Source: an uncultured Lachnoclostridium sp. (lineage in GTDB: Bacteria > Bacillota > Clostridia > Lachnospirales > Lachnospiraceae). From it: DNA of 64,000 nt. Below, in pieces: positions 1 through 7,989 of the stretch; the first letter of the stretch is position 1, and every line of letters begins with the position of its first letter. A program made the position numbers and the translations under genes. The stretch covers positions 16,871 through 80,870 of the forward strand of contig CAKNJS010000007.1 in assembly GCA_930986645.1 (NCBI GenBank). Direction: 5' to 3'. Under the pieces are notes generated by a model, which was not told the origin of the DNA, ran no database searches, and saw only the letters and a list, made by a program, of their open reading frames with translations.

Positions 1-1
1 T

Positions 2-412
2 GACGGACTTCATCAGGCGGCTGGGAGCAGGAAAGTTTACGAGCTGCACGGAAGTATTCACAGAAATTATTGTATGAAGTGCGGAAAATTCTATGACGCG
101 CGTTACGTGAAAGAATCAGAAGGTGTGCCGCGCTGCGAGTGCGGAGGTATTATAAAGCCGGATGTAGTTCTCTATGAAGAGGGACTTGACCAGAATGTAA
201 TACGGGGAGCTGTCGAGGCGATCATGTCTGCCGATACGCTTATTATTGGAGGTACATCTCTGGTGGTATACCCGGCAGCAGGATTTATTGACTATTTCCG
301 CGGAAAACATCTTGTCGTGATCAACAAGTCGTCTACGGGAAGGACAGTCCGAGCGGAGCTTTCTATCTCCGCGCCGATCGGAGAGATCATGGAACATATT
401 GAGGTGCGGTAA
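2..412 (+). CDS. Sir2-family NAD-dependent protein deacylase, 3' part
   Basis: The frame is open from the first bases of the window, so the N-terminal Rossmann half is outside it. The visible 136 residues start with the sirtuin signature NIDGLH-type segment (DGLHQAAG) followed by an ELHGS motif containing the catalytic His. The zinc-binding cysteines are present as two CxC/CxxC pairs (YCMKCGK and RCECGG). Next come RPDVVLY-like (KPDVVLYEE) and GGTSLVVYPA, which bind NAD in this family. The C-terminus ends with the usual short tail. Sirtuins remove acyl groups from lysines using NAD in the cytoplasm. The gene stands alone, ahead of a bidirectional terminator. Family assignment is firm; the substrate is not visible. 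Confidence 0.9.
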   Translation, partial: DGLHQAAGSRKVYELHGSIHRNYCMKCGKFYDARYVKESEGVPRCECGGIIKPDVVLYEEGLDQNVIRGAVEAIMSADTLIIGGTSLVVYPAAGFIDYFRGKHLVVINKSSTGRTVRAELSISAPIGEIMEHIEVR

Positions 413-445
413 CCAGCGGAAGACGGCGGAAAATACATCAAAAAA

Positions 446-484
446 AGCTCGGAAAGTCACAGGACTTTACCGGGCTCTTTTTGT
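446..484. terminator. Bidirectional intrinsic terminator between sirtuin and membrane gene
   Basis: An inverted repeat AGCTCGGAAAGTC / GACTTTACCGGGCT with a four-base loop has a T run on each side (CTTTTTG on the plus strand, CTTTTTTT on the minus strand). It separates the convergent sirtuin and CmpB-like genes. Confidence 0.75.
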
Positions 485-1029
485 TAAAAACAGTATGTAT
501 AAATAATGTCTGCAATAAATACGATCAATAGAATCAGGCTGACAGTATATAATGTGCGGTCGGACATTTTTCCGGTCAGCTTTTTGAACAGCGGCTGAAG
601 CAGATACAGGAATATCATTCCTCCGATGCCGAAGCGGATGCTCGGATTCAGTGCGATCCTTCCTTCAAAATTAAAAGAAAAACGGGTGTAATCCCACAGC
701 CATCCGCCCTGAGTGAACTCCATGATGTAGCTGGCGATCAGTTCCAGAATGGTTGTGATGACTACGATGCCGATAAAAACGAGAGCCGGTGTGATCAGTA
801 CCTTCCCCGCATACAGACGTTTCTTCTGGAGCCTGCCGAGAGAAAAGATCAGAATAAGAGCGCCCGCTCCGTAGATGATGCAGTACGGGCCGAACAGGAC
901 GCCGCGGTTTGAGAATCCCCAGCGGTATACGATGACTTCCAGAAATACTTCATAAATCCATCCAAGGATGGAGTACATCATAAAATAAAGATAGTATTCA
1001 GCAAAATTCTTTTGTATATTCCGTTTCAT
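484..1029 (-). CDS. CmpB-like putative ABC-transporter permease family membrane protein
   Basis: The 181-residue protein has about five hydrophobic segments. Its N-terminal YSILGWIYEVF segment and the following NRGVLFGPYCIIYG motif are typical of the putative ABC-transporter type IV / CmpB family (PF06541). Those proteins are common in Clostridia and have no settled biochemical role despite the name. No ATPase gene is next to it. A GGGGGAAAA ribosome site precedes the ATG. It is transcribed towards the sirtuin gene, with a shared terminator in between. Function unknown; membrane location is clear from the sequence. Confidence 0.75.
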   Translation of the reverse strand: MKRNIQKNFAEYYLYFMMYSILGWIYEVFLEVIVYRWGFSNRGVLFGPYCIIYGAGALILIFSLGRLQKKRLYAGKVLITPALVFIGIVVITTILELIASYIMEFTQGGWLWDYTRFSFNFEGRIALNPSIRFGIGGMIFLYLLQPLFKKLTGKMSDRTLYTVSLILLIVFIADIIYTYCF

Positions 1030-1090
1030 TTTTCCCCCTTCAGTAAAATAGTATTTTTTAACAAAGTTGTGCGGGAAGAGCGGAAATAGG

Positions 1091-1948
1091 TCAGCGTTCC
1101 CAGCGTCCGGATGCGCCGCATGGAAGTACCAGCCCTGATTCGGTTACCGGCAGGCCGATTTCCTGTGATTCCACATGCCCGTTCCATGGTTTTAATTCAG
1201 TGGCTATCATATAAGTTAACACTGCCGGAGCAAGCCCGGTTGTATATGAATTGACGAGAAAGAACAGTGCGTCCTTTGAAAGGATTTTTGTACATAATTT
1301 AATGAGCGGGTGAATCATATCTTCGATTTTCCAGATTTCACCTTTCGGACCCCTCCCGTATGACGGAGGATCCATGATGATGGCGTCGTAAGTGTTTCCG
1401 CGCCGTATTTCGCGTTCTACGAATTTCACACAGTCATCCACAAGCCAGCGGACAGGGGCGTCTTTCAGCCCGGAAGACACAGCGTTTTCCTTTGCCCATG
1501 TCACCATCCCCTTTGATGCATCTACGTGTGTGACCTGAGCGCCTGCAGCAGCTGCGGCAAGAGTAGCGCCGCCTGTGTAGGCAAACAGGTTCAGCACTTT
1601 GACTGGACGGCCTGCACGGCGGATTTTCTCAGAAAACCAGTCCCAGTTTGTTGCCTGTTCGGGAAAGAGGCCGGTATGCTTAAAACTGAACGGCTTCAGA
1701 TTAAAAGTAAGAGAGCCGTAATGGATCTGCCACTGTTTGGGCAGGCTGAAGAATTCCCATTCACCGCCGCCTTTTTTGCTGCGGTGGTAATGTCCGTTCA
1801 TGTGTTTCCATCCTCTGGCATTTCTCGGGGTATCCCAGATAACCTGGGGATCCGGCCGTACAAGGATATAATCTCCCCAGCGTTCCAGTTTCTCTCCTTT
1901 TGAACAGTCAATGACTTCATAATCTTTCCAGTTGTCAGCTATCCACAT
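1091..1948 (-). CDS. Class I SAM-dependent methyltransferase, RlmI/RlmK-like
   Basis: The 285-residue protein holds a Rossmann methyltransferase domain. Motif I is FAYTGGATLAAA at about residues 123-134, the acidic motif II follows (VTHVDASKGM), and the catalytic IIMDPPSYGRG loop of the COG1092 rRNA cytosine-C5/guanine-N2 methyltransferases is present near residue 190. The N-terminal PUA domain of full RlmI is missing, so this is the short form common in Firmicutes. It probably methylates a nucleobase in RNA, with the substrate base undetermined. It is transcribed divergently from the BMC operon, with a 339-bp intergenic region between them. Confidence 0.85.
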   Translation of the reverse strand: MWIADNWKDYEVIDCSKGEKLERWGDYILVRPDPQVIWDTPRNARGWKHMNGHYHRSKKGGGEWEFFSLPKQWQIHYGSLTFNLKPFSFKHTGLFPEQATNWDWFSEKIRRAGRPVKVLNLFAYTGGATLAAAAAGAQVTHVDASKGMVTWAKENAVSSGLKDAPVRWLVDDCVKFVEREIRRGNTYDAIIMDPPSYGRGPKGEIWKIEDMIHPLIKLCTKILSKDALFFLVNSYTTGLAPAVLTYMIATELKPWNGHVESQEIGLPVTESGLVLPCGASGRWER

Positions 1949-2160
1949 AAAATGATTCCTTTCTGAAGCGGCTTCCGCATAAACGGACAGCCAGAGCCAT
2001 AATATCTGTACCGGCGTAATGCTGCCGGCGCAGACTGTAATCCTCAGTGATTATAGCATGACAGTTTACAAAGAGCAATGTGAAAACAGAAAAGAGCCAA
2101 TAGAAATGCAGATGAAGAGGAATACGTACGAAAGCAAATAAAAGCCACAGAATGTATGTT

Positions 2161-2171
2161 GGATTGTGTGG
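2161..2171 (+). repeat. First copy of 11-mer GGATTGTGTGG upstream of BMC promoter 1
   Basis: The 11-mer GGATTGTGTGG occurs here, 40 bp before the -35 box of the first BMC promoter, and again at 3151-3161 inside the second BMC promoter. Two copies so close to two promoters of one locus suggest a regulator site, perhaps for the DeoR protein at 11716. This is inference from position only. The rest of the 1949-2287 intergenic region holds only the promoter described separately. Confidence 0.4.
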
Positions 2172-2211
2172 AAAAAACAGTGATCTGAAGTGAAAATGCC
2201 GTTGATTCGCG

Positions 2212-2240
2212 TTGACTTAATATATGCTATGAAGTATAAT
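2212..2240 (+). promoter_or_regulatory. Promoter of the BMC operon
   Basis: TTGACT (2212-2217), a 17-bp spacer and TATAAT (2235-2240) form a near-consensus vegetative promoter. It lies 47 bp ahead of the EutS-like start codon. A GGAGTGAGG ribosome site follows. Confidence 0.8.
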
Positions 2241-2287
2241 TAATTTAATTGCAGGATTAGATAAATCCAGATTGGAGTGAGGTTGAA

Positions 2288-2650
2288 ATGGTTCAGGAAC
2301 ATAAGCCGGAACGTATCGTACAGGAACTTGTTCCCGGCAAAGAAATTACCATCGCCCACCTGATCGCAAGTCCCGATATTACGCTTTATGAGAAGCTCGG
2401 TCTTGATCCGAGGGTAGAATACAGCAAGTCCGCGATCGGCGTGTTGACAATCAGCCCGGCGGAGACGGCTATCATTGCCGGAGATATTGCTATTAAAGCA
2501 GCAGGTATTGAGCTTGGATTTGTGGACAGGTTCAGCGGCACACTGATCGTGACCGGTACGATCTCGGAGACAGAGGCGGCAATCCGGGCAGTCCTCGAAT
2601 ATGTGAAGGATAAGATGGGCTTTTCCGTATGCGAGATAACGAGGACGTAA
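2288..2650 (+). CDS. BMC shell protein, EutS/PduU-type (circularly permuted hexamer)
   Basis: The 120-residue protein matches the EutS/PduU family, in which the BMC fold is circularly permuted and the N-terminal strand plugs the hexamer pore. Visible hallmarks are QELVPGKEITIAHLIASP near the N-terminus, IGVLTISPAETAIIAGDIA in the middle and the terminal GFSVCEITRT. It would form one facet type of the microcompartment shell. It is the first gene of the locus, directly behind the promoter, and ends five bases before the EutP-like gene. Confidence 0.93.
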   Translation: MVQEHKPERIVQELVPGKEITIAHLIASPDITLYEKLGLDPRVEYSKSAIGVLTISPAETAIIAGDIAIKAAGIELGFVDRFSGTLIVTGTISETEAAIRAVLEYVKDKMGFSVCEITRT

Positions 2651-2654
2651 TATA

Positions 2655-3119
2655 ATGAAGAAAATAGTACTGGTAGGCAGGAGCGAATGCGGAAAGACTA
2701 CACTGACGCAGGCTCTGAAGGGTGAAACAATACACTATCACAAGACCCAGTACGTGAACAATTTCGATGTGATCATCGATACTCCCGGTGAATATGCGCA
2801 GACCAAGCATCTGGGATACGCACTGGCGCTGTATACATATGAGGCAGATGTAGTGGGAATGCTTTTGTCGGCAACAGAACCCTATTCCCTATATCCGCCA
2901 TGCAGTACCTCAATGTGCAATCGGGAAGTGATCGGTATCGTCACCAAGATCCACGATGAACGCGCGGATGTTGCGAGGGCGGAAAGGTGGCTTCGTCTTG
3001 CAGGATGCAGGAAAATTTTCTATGTGGATTCCAAGAGTTATGAAGGAATTCCCGAGATACTGGAGTACCTGAAAGAAGACGGAGACGTGCTTCCGTGGGA
3101 AAAAGATGAAAACCAATAA
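2655..3119 (+). CDS. EutP/PduV-family BMC-associated GTPase
   Basis: The 154-residue protein carries a P-loop (GRSECGKTT, residues 8-16), a DTPGEY switch motif and a VTKIHDE segment in place of the canonical NKxD. It fits the EutP/PduV Ras-like family, which accompanies ethanolamine and propanediol microcompartments. PduV has been linked to compartment movement in Salmonella; here a structural or positioning role is inferred. The ribosome site is weak (AGGAC), so its translation may depend on coupling to the EutS-like gene ending four bases earlier. Confidence 0.88.
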   Translation: MKKIVLVGRSECGKTTLTQALKGETIHYHKTQYVNNFDVIIDTPGEYAQTKHLGYALALYTYEADVVGMLLSATEPYSLYPPCSTSMCNREVIGIVTKIHDERADVARAERWLRLAGCRKIFYVDSKSYEGIPEILEYLKEDGDVLPWEKDENQ

Positions 3120-3138
3120 AAACCAACATTGAAATGTG

Positions 3139-3167
3139 TTGACGACTGTGGGATTGTGTGGTAATAT
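3139..3167 (+). promoter_or_regulatory. Second, internal BMC promoter ahead of the aldolase
   Basis: TTGACG (3139-3144) and TAATAT (3162-3167) are separated by 17 bp. The second copy of GGATTGTGTGG (3151-3161) fills the spacer up to the -10 box. This would let the enzyme and shell genes from 3223 on be transcribed separately from eutS-eutP. The 11-mer overlapping the promoter is well placed for repression. Confidence 0.65.
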
Positions 3168-3222
3168 TCAAAAAAAAACAACGCAAAACAAAATGTTTTG
3201 TAGGATCCAAGGAGGAGAAGAG

Positions 3223-4038
3223 ATGCAAAACGAATACGAAATCAAAAAAGAAATGTGTGAAATCGGTAAACGAGTTTACAATCGTGGAATGGTTGCTGCA
3301 AACGATGGTAACTTTTCTGTAAAACTCAATGACCATGAGTTTTTATGTACACCGACAGGTGTCAGCAAAGGGTTCATGACACCGGAGTACATCTGCAAAG
3401 TTGACGAGAATGGTAATGTCCTTCAGGCAAACAAAGGATTCAGACCTTCATCAGAGATCAAGATGCATATGCGTGTATATCAGAAAAGACCGGATGTAAA
3501 ATCAGTTGTACATGCTCACCCGCTGTACGCTACAACATTCGCGATCGCAGGCATTCCGCTGACACAGCCGATCATGCCTGAGGCAGTTATCGCACTTGGA
3601 TGCGTACCGATCGCTCCGTACGGAACACCGTCTACAATGGAGATTCCGGATGCAGTTGAGCCTTATCTTCAGCACTTTGATGCAGTTCTCCTTGAGAACC
3701 ACGGCGCGCTGACATATTCTGACAGCCTTCTTGCTGCATACATGAAGATGGAATCTGTAGAGTTCTATGCACAGCTGTTATGGCAGACAATGCAGATCGG
3801 CGGACCGCAGGAGTTCAGCAAAGAGCAGGTTGAGAGACTGTACGAGATCAGAAGACAGATGGGACTTCCGGGCAAACATCCGGCTAACCTCTGCCCGAAC
3901 GCACAGGCAGGCAAACCGAGCTGCCATTCATGCAGCGGTTCATGCGGAAGTGCAGCAGCTTCTTCTACAGCTGGAAACACAGACGCTGATCTGGTTGCTT
4001 CTATTACAAAGAAAGTTATGGAACAGCTTGGCATGTAG
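3223..4038 (+). CDS. Class II aldolase (L-fuculose/rhamnulose-phosphate type) with C-terminal encapsulation peptide
   Basis: The start at 3223 is chosen because AGGAGGAG lies seven bases upstream. The 271-residue product has the class II aldolase/adducin fold. NDGNFSVKL and TPTGVSKG are the phosphate-binding loops, VVHAHPLYATTF supplies two zinc-binding histidines, and LLENHGAL supplies the third. Family members cleave fuculose- or rhamnulose-1-phosphate to dihydroxyacetone phosphate and L-lactaldehyde. After the catalytic domain a Cys-rich linker (C, CxxC and CxxxC spacings between about residues 226 and 246) leads to a final amphipathic helix, DADLVASITKKVMEQLGM, which looks like a BMC encapsulation peptide. 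The enzyme is therefore inferred to sit in the lumen and release the toxic aldehyde there. Which sugar phosphate it prefers cannot be read from sequence. Confidence 0.9.
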   Translation: MQNEYEIKKEMCEIGKRVYNRGMVAANDGNFSVKLNDHEFLCTPTGVSKGFMTPEYICKVDENGNVLQANKGFRPSSEIKMHMRVYQKRPDVKSVVHAHPLYATTFAIAGIPLTQPIMPEAVIALGCVPIAPYGTPSTMEIPDAVEPYLQHFDAVLLENHGALTYSDSLLAAYMKMESVEFYAQLLWQTMQIGGPQEFSKEQVERLYEIRRQMGLPGKHPANLCPNAQAGKPSCHSCSGSCGSAAASSTAGNTDADLVASITKKVMEQLGM

Positions 4039-4049
4039 GAGTTCAGCTT

Positions 4050-4571
4050 ATGAATGAACAGGATATTACCAATGCGGTAAAATCCGTGTTGGATCAGATG
4101 AAAGGGACAGTACCCGCCGCAGAGAAGCCGCATGTCTGCAAATGCAAGAAACATCAGATGACACTGGCTCTTGCAAATGCCCTGATTGAAAAGGTAAAGG
4201 CAAAAGCTTCAGAGATGGGGGTGGACGTTGTCATTGCTGTCTCGGACAAGGCCGGAAGGCCGGTAGCCATCCAGTGTATGGACGGCGCATACATAGCTAG
4301 TTTCGACATTGCATTAAATAAGACTTATACATCCGCAAGCCTGAAAATGTCTACTGCACAGCTGGCAGAGTTGAGCCAGCCCGGGCAGGATCTTTACGGA
4401 ATCCAGTTTACGAATAACGGAAAGATCGTGATCTTCGGAGGAGGCGAGGTTCTCGAATATGACGGACGTATCGTCGGAGCTCTTGGAGTGAGCGGAGGCT
4501 CGGCGGCGGAAGATACAGCTATAGCGGCTTACGGGAAAGAAGTTTTTAAGGAGGTATTAGAGTGTCTGTAA
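4050..4571 (+). CDS. GlcG/HbpS-family protein (PduO C-terminal-like) with encapsulation peptide
   Basis: The N-terminal 17 residues (NEQDITNAVKSVLDQM) form a predicted amphipathic helix like the tags on other cargo here. A short linker contains HVCKCKKH, a compact Cys/His cluster. Residues 30-173 match the GlcG/HbpS fold, which includes the C-terminal domain of PduO. Typical pieces are ALIEKVKAKASEMGVDVVIAV, the GxPVA and DGA segments, and the GGGxVLxxDGxIVGALGVSGG end. Family members bind haem or corrinoid, or have unknown roles. No PduO adenosyltransferase domain is present. It overlaps the aldehyde dehydrogenase start by ten bases, so the two are translationally coupled. Confidence 0.8.
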   Translation: MNEQDITNAVKSVLDQMKGTVPAAEKPHVCKCKKHQMTLALANALIEKVKAKASEMGVDVVIAVSDKAGRPVAIQCMDGAYIASFDIALNKTYTSASLKMSTAQLAELSQPGQDLYGIQFTNNGKIVIFGGGEVLEYDGRIVGALGVSGGSAAEDTAIAAYGKEVFKEVLECL

Positions 4572-5950
4572 ATGAACAGATGGTTCAGGACATCGTACAG
4601 GAAGTTATGGCGAAGATGCAGATTGCATCAGATGTCTCAGGAGACAGAGGTGTCTTTAAAGATATGAACGAGGCAATCGAGGCTGCTAAGAAGTCTCAGA
4701 AGATTGTAGCCAGAATGTCACTGGACCACAGAGAAAAAGTTATCTCCAACATCCGCAAAAAGATTAAGGAGAATGCAGAAATTCTTGCACGCATGGGCGT
4801 ACAGGAAACCGGCATGGGAAATGTCGGACATAAGATCCTGAAACATCAGCTCGTTGCTGAGAAAACTCCGGGAACTGAGGATATCACAACGACAGCATGG
4901 TCAGGGGACAGAGGACTTACTCTCATTGAGATGGGGCCTTTCGGAGTTATCGGCGCGATCACACCGTGTACGAACCCCAGTGAGACAGTTCTCTGCAATA
5001 CGATCGGAATGTTTGCAGCAGGAAATACAGTTGTATTTAACCCGCATCCGGCGGCAATAAAGACATCAATCTACGCGATAAATCTTGTGAACGAGGCATC
5101 CGTAGAGGCCGGCGGTCCGGACAACATTGCATGCACAGTAGAGCATCCGACGCTTGAGACAAGCAATATCATGATGAAACATCCGGCAATCCAGCTTATC
5201 GCTGCAACTGGCGGTCCGGGCGTTGTTACTGCAGTTCTTTCTTCCGGAAGAAGAGGAATCGGAGCAGGAGCAGGAAACCCGCCGGCTGTTGTCGATGAAA
5301 CAGCAGATCTGAGAAAGGCAGCTGAAGATATCGTAAACGGATGTACATTTGACAACAACCTTCCGTGTATTGCTGAAAAAGAGATCGTTGCAGTTGATTC
5401 AGTGGTAGATGAACTGATGAACTATATGATCACAGAGCAGGGCTGCTATCTGGCTTCCAAAGAGGAGCAGGACGCACTTACCGCAGTTGTTCTTAAAGAT
5501 GGAAAACTGAACAGAAAATGTGTGGGACGTGATGCGAAGACTCTGCTCAGCATGATCGGTGTTACAGTTCCGGACAATATCAGATGTATTACGTTTGAAG
5601 GTCCGAAGGAGCATCCGCTGATCACAACGGAGCTTATGATGCCGATCCTCGGTGTGGTAAGGGCAAAAGACTTTGACGATGCTGTTGAGCAGGCTGTATG
5701 GCTTGAACATGGAAACCGCCATTCTGCACATATCCACTCAAAGAACATCGACAATATCACAAAATATGCGAAAGCAATTGATACAGCAATCCTCGTAAAG
5801 AATGGACCGTCTTATGCGGCACTTGGATTCGGCGGCGAAGGATTCTGTACATTTACAATTGCCAGCAGAACAGGCGAGGGCCTGACAAGCGCAAGCACAT
5901 TCACAAAGAAAAGACGCTGCGTAATGACCGACAGTCTGTGCATACGTTAA
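4562..5950 (+). CDS. CoA-acylating aldehyde dehydrogenase, PduP-like
   Basis: The 462-residue protein starts at GTG 4562, with AAGGAGG eight bases upstream and inside the previous gene. The N-terminal tag (NEQMVQDIVQEVMAKMQI) resembles the PduP encapsulation peptide. The catalytic cysteine is C269 in CTFDNNLPCIAEKE, and the NAD-binding GPFGVIGAITPCTNP and ATGGPGVV segments are intact. In such loci the enzyme converts the lumen aldehyde plus CoA and NAD to acyl-CoA and NADH. With lactaldehyde from the aldolase the product would be lactyl-CoA; with propionaldehyde it would be propionyl-CoA. Its partners are PduL for CoA recycling and the alcohol dehydrogenases for NAD recycling. Confidence 0.93.
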   Translation: MSVNEQMVQDIVQEVMAKMQIASDVSGDRGVFKDMNEAIEAAKKSQKIVARMSLDHREKVISNIRKKIKENAEILARMGVQETGMGNVGHKILKHQLVAEKTPGTEDITTTAWSGDRGLTLIEMGPFGVIGAITPCTNPSETVLCNTIGMFAAGNTVVFNPHPAAIKTSIYAINLVNEASVEAGGPDNIACTVEHPTLETSNIMMKHPAIQLIAATGGPGVVTAVLSSGRRGIGAGAGNPPAVVDETADLRKAAEDIVNGCTFDNNLPCIAEKEIVAVDSVVDELMNYMITEQGCYLASKEEQDALTAVVLKDGKLNRKCVGRDAKTLLSMIGVTVPDNIRCITFEGPKEHPLITTELMMPILGVVRAKDFDDAVEQAVWLEHGNRHSAHIHSKNIDNITKYAKAIDTAILVKNGPSYAALGFGGEGFCTFTIASRTGEGLTSASTFTKKRRCVMTDSLCIR

Positions 5951-5969
5951 GCCGTGCGCTTACGGCGTG

Positions 5970-6005
5970 AAATATGTACGCAGGCTTGCCTGCAGATACA
6001 TATTT
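5970..6005 (+). other. Intercistronic stem-loop between aldehyde and zinc alcohol dehydrogenase genes
   Basis: AAATATGTA / TACATATTT arms enclose GCAGG-CTTG-CCTGC, giving a two-part hairpin in the 122-bp gap. No T run follows, so it is not a terminator. A role in mRNA processing or stability of the highly expressed upstream genes is plausible. A second small hairpin (GCATA-TGGCG-TATGC) lies about ten bases further on. Confidence 0.55.
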
Positions 6006-6072
6006 TACGGCGGAAGCATATGGCGTATGCCGACAGCGAGAACAGAAAAAATAGTAGCAGGAGGTAAATAAC

Positions 6073-7281
6073 ATGGAAATGAATTCCGCTAATGTGGAAG
6101 CCGTCGTAAAACAGGTACTCGAGAGTATGCTCGACAAGAAGATCCCTTCACAGTCAGCACCGGCAGCAAGCCAGGCTATCCCGAAGACAGCTCATGTAGC
6201 TATGCTGACATCACTTGGGCATTATGATATTAAAGAATTTCCGATTCCGGAAGTGGGAGACGGAGATATTCTTGTAAAAGTAGAAGGATGCGGTATCTGC
6301 GGTACAGACGCACACGAATTCAAAAAAGACCCGTTCGGCCTGATCCCGGTGGCACTCGGACATGAGGGAACCGGTGAGATCGTCAAGATGGGTAAAAATG
6401 TAAAAGTTGACAGTGCCGGCAAACCGTTGAAGGTCGGCGACAAAGTTGTTACATGTATGATCTTCAAAGATGACCCGGAGATCGAGATGTTCGACCTGAA
6501 CAAGAAGAATGTAGGAGGCGCAGATGTTTACGGACTTCTTCCGGATGATGACATTCATCTGAACGGATGGTTTTCGGACTACATCTTTATCCGTGAAGGA
6601 TCTTCCGTATTCAATGTAAGCGATCTCGACCTCGACTCAAGAATCCTCATCGAGCCATGTGCAGTTCTCGTACATGCAGTAGAGAGAGCTAAGACAACAG
6701 GCATCTTAAGATTCAACAGCAGAGTTGTTGTACAGGGATGCGGACCGATCGGTCTGATCTGTATCGCAGTTCTCCGCACACTTGGTGTTGAAAATATCGT
6801 CGCAGTAGACGGTAATCCGCAGAGACTTGAGTTTGCTAAGAAAATGGGTGCTGACAAGTCTGTAAACTTTATGGAATACAAAGGAATCGAGGCCCTTTCA
6901 GGAGCAGTGAAAGACGCATTTGGCGGACACCTTGCAGATTTCGCATTCCAGTGTACCGGATCACCGGCAGCACATTCGAACATCTACAAATTTATCCGCA
7001 ACGGCGGCGGACTTTGCGAGCTTGGATTCTTTATCAACGGCGGAGATGCTACGATCAATCCGCATTTTGACCTCTGCTCCAAAGAGATCAATCTGGTCGG
7101 CTCATGGGTATATACACTGAGAGATTATGCAACGACCTTTGATTTCCTGAAGAGAGCACAGGCAATCGGGCTTCCGATGAAGGAACTGATCACTCACAGA
7201 TTCCCGCTGGAGGAGATCAATGAGGCTCATGAAACAAATCTTGCACAGAAAGGCCTTAAGATCGCTATCGTTAATAAATAA
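6073..7281 (+). CDS. Zinc-type medium-chain alcohol dehydrogenase with encapsulation peptide
   Basis: The 402-residue protein begins with an amphipathic tag (NSANVEAVVKQVLESML) and a Pro/Ala/Ser linker, then a GroES-like domain. The catalytic zinc ligands are visible: CGICGTD, LGHEGTG and the EPC segment. The Rossmann domain carries VVVQGCGPIGLICIA, followed by AVDGNP, whose Asp suggests NAD preference. The four-cysteine structural zinc lobe found in most family members is missing; the corresponding stretch (CMIFKDDPEIEMFDL) has a single Cys. The likely role is lactaldehyde reduction to 1,2-propanediol, or another alcohol/aldehyde interconversion in the lumen that recycles NAD. Start codon ATG has AGGAGG eight bases upstream. 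Confidence 0.88.
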   Translation: MEMNSANVEAVVKQVLESMLDKKIPSQSAPAASQAIPKTAHVAMLTSLGHYDIKEFPIPEVGDGDILVKVEGCGICGTDAHEFKKDPFGLIPVALGHEGTGEIVKMGKNVKVDSAGKPLKVGDKVVTCMIFKDDPEIEMFDLNKKNVGGADVYGLLPDDDIHLNGWFSDYIFIREGSSVFNVSDLDLDSRILIEPCAVLVHAVERAKTTGILRFNSRVVVQGCGPIGLICIAVLRTLGVENIVAVDGNPQRLEFAKKMGADKSVNFMEYKGIEALSGAVKDAFGGHLADFAFQCTGSPAAHSNIYKFIRNGGGLCELGFFINGGDATINPHFDLCSKEINLVGSWVYTLRDYATTFDFLKRAQAIGLPMKELITHRFPLEEINEAHETNLAQKGLKIAIVNK

Positions 7282-7292
7282 GGTGGATCATT

Positions 7293-7646
7293 ATGGGAGA
7301 AGCAGTAGGTATGTTGGAGGTCTTCGGGCTGGCAACGGCATTTGCGGCGGCTGACGCCGGATGCAAGGCCGGCGATGTATGGCTCGAGAAATTCGACAAA
7401 AATAAACCGGCGAATGCAGATGAATTACCTGTACCGCTGATCGTCATGGTCAAATTCCGTGGAAGCGTATCCGATGTCACGGCAGCGCTTGAAGCGGCAA
7501 AGGCGAGAGCCGAAGAGCTTGCGGGCGTTGTAAACGAATATAAGATCGCAAGACCGACAGAGGATACAGAGAAGATGCTGAAGCTTACCGGATTAGATAA
7601 AGGTGAACCACATATCATCAATGAAAAAGATATTGAAGAGATTTAG
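7293..7646 (+). CDS. BMC-H shell protein with C-terminal extension
   Basis: The 117-residue protein is a single BMC domain. It opens with GEAVGMLEVFGLATAFAAAD, and a family-like VMVKFRGSVSDVTAALEAA segment follows. It is unusual in carrying an insertion around residues 37-46 (KNKPANADEL) before the central strand and an acidic tail (INEKDIEEI) after the fold. The usual pore motif KIGSG is not present, so its pore should differ from the PduA-like paralogues next to it. The insertion and tail may modify the pore or the outer face. Confidence 0.85.
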   Translation: MGEAVGMLEVFGLATAFAAADAGCKAGDVWLEKFDKNKPANADELPVPLIVMVKFRGSVSDVTAALEAAKARAEELAGVVNEYKIARPTEDTEKMLKLTGLDKGEPHIINEKDIEEI

Positions 7647-7659
7647 GAGGAAATGAACA

Positions 7660-7941
7660 ATGGCAATGGCACAGCAGGCATTAGGAATGGTTGAAACAAG
7701 AGGACTTACAGCAGCGATCGAGGCTGCAGATGCAATGACAAAGGCAGCAGAGGTTACTCTGATCGGAACAGAGAAGATCGGAAGCGGACTCGTAACAGTT
7801 ATGGTACGCGGAGACGTAGGAGCTGTTAAAGCTGCAGTAGAGACAGGCGCAGACGCAGCAGGAAGACTTGGAGAGCTGGTCGCTACACACGTAATCCCGA
7901 GACCGCACAACGATGTTGAGAAGATCCTTCCTACTGTATAG
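7660..7941 (+). CDS. BMC-H major shell protein, PduA/EutM-like
   Basis: This canonical 93-residue hexamer subunit contains [20 protein letters not shown], the pore motif [23 protein letters not shown] and the terminal [14 protein letters not shown]. It tiles the shell facets and its KIGSG pore passes small polar metabolites. A strong TAGGAGGAAA site precedes it, which fits high expression. It is nearly identical to the core of the gene at 8288, differing mainly in the first helix and a few codons, so the two arose by duplication within this locus. Confidence 0.95.
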   Translation: MAMAQQALGMVETRGLTAAIEAADAMTKAAEVTLIGTEKIGSGLVTVMVRGDVGAVKAAVETGADAAGRLGELVATHVIPRPHNDVEKILPTV

Positions 7942-7989
7942 TCATACTGCTTGCGGGAGGTCCTTACATTAAAGCAAAGGAGCAGTCTC

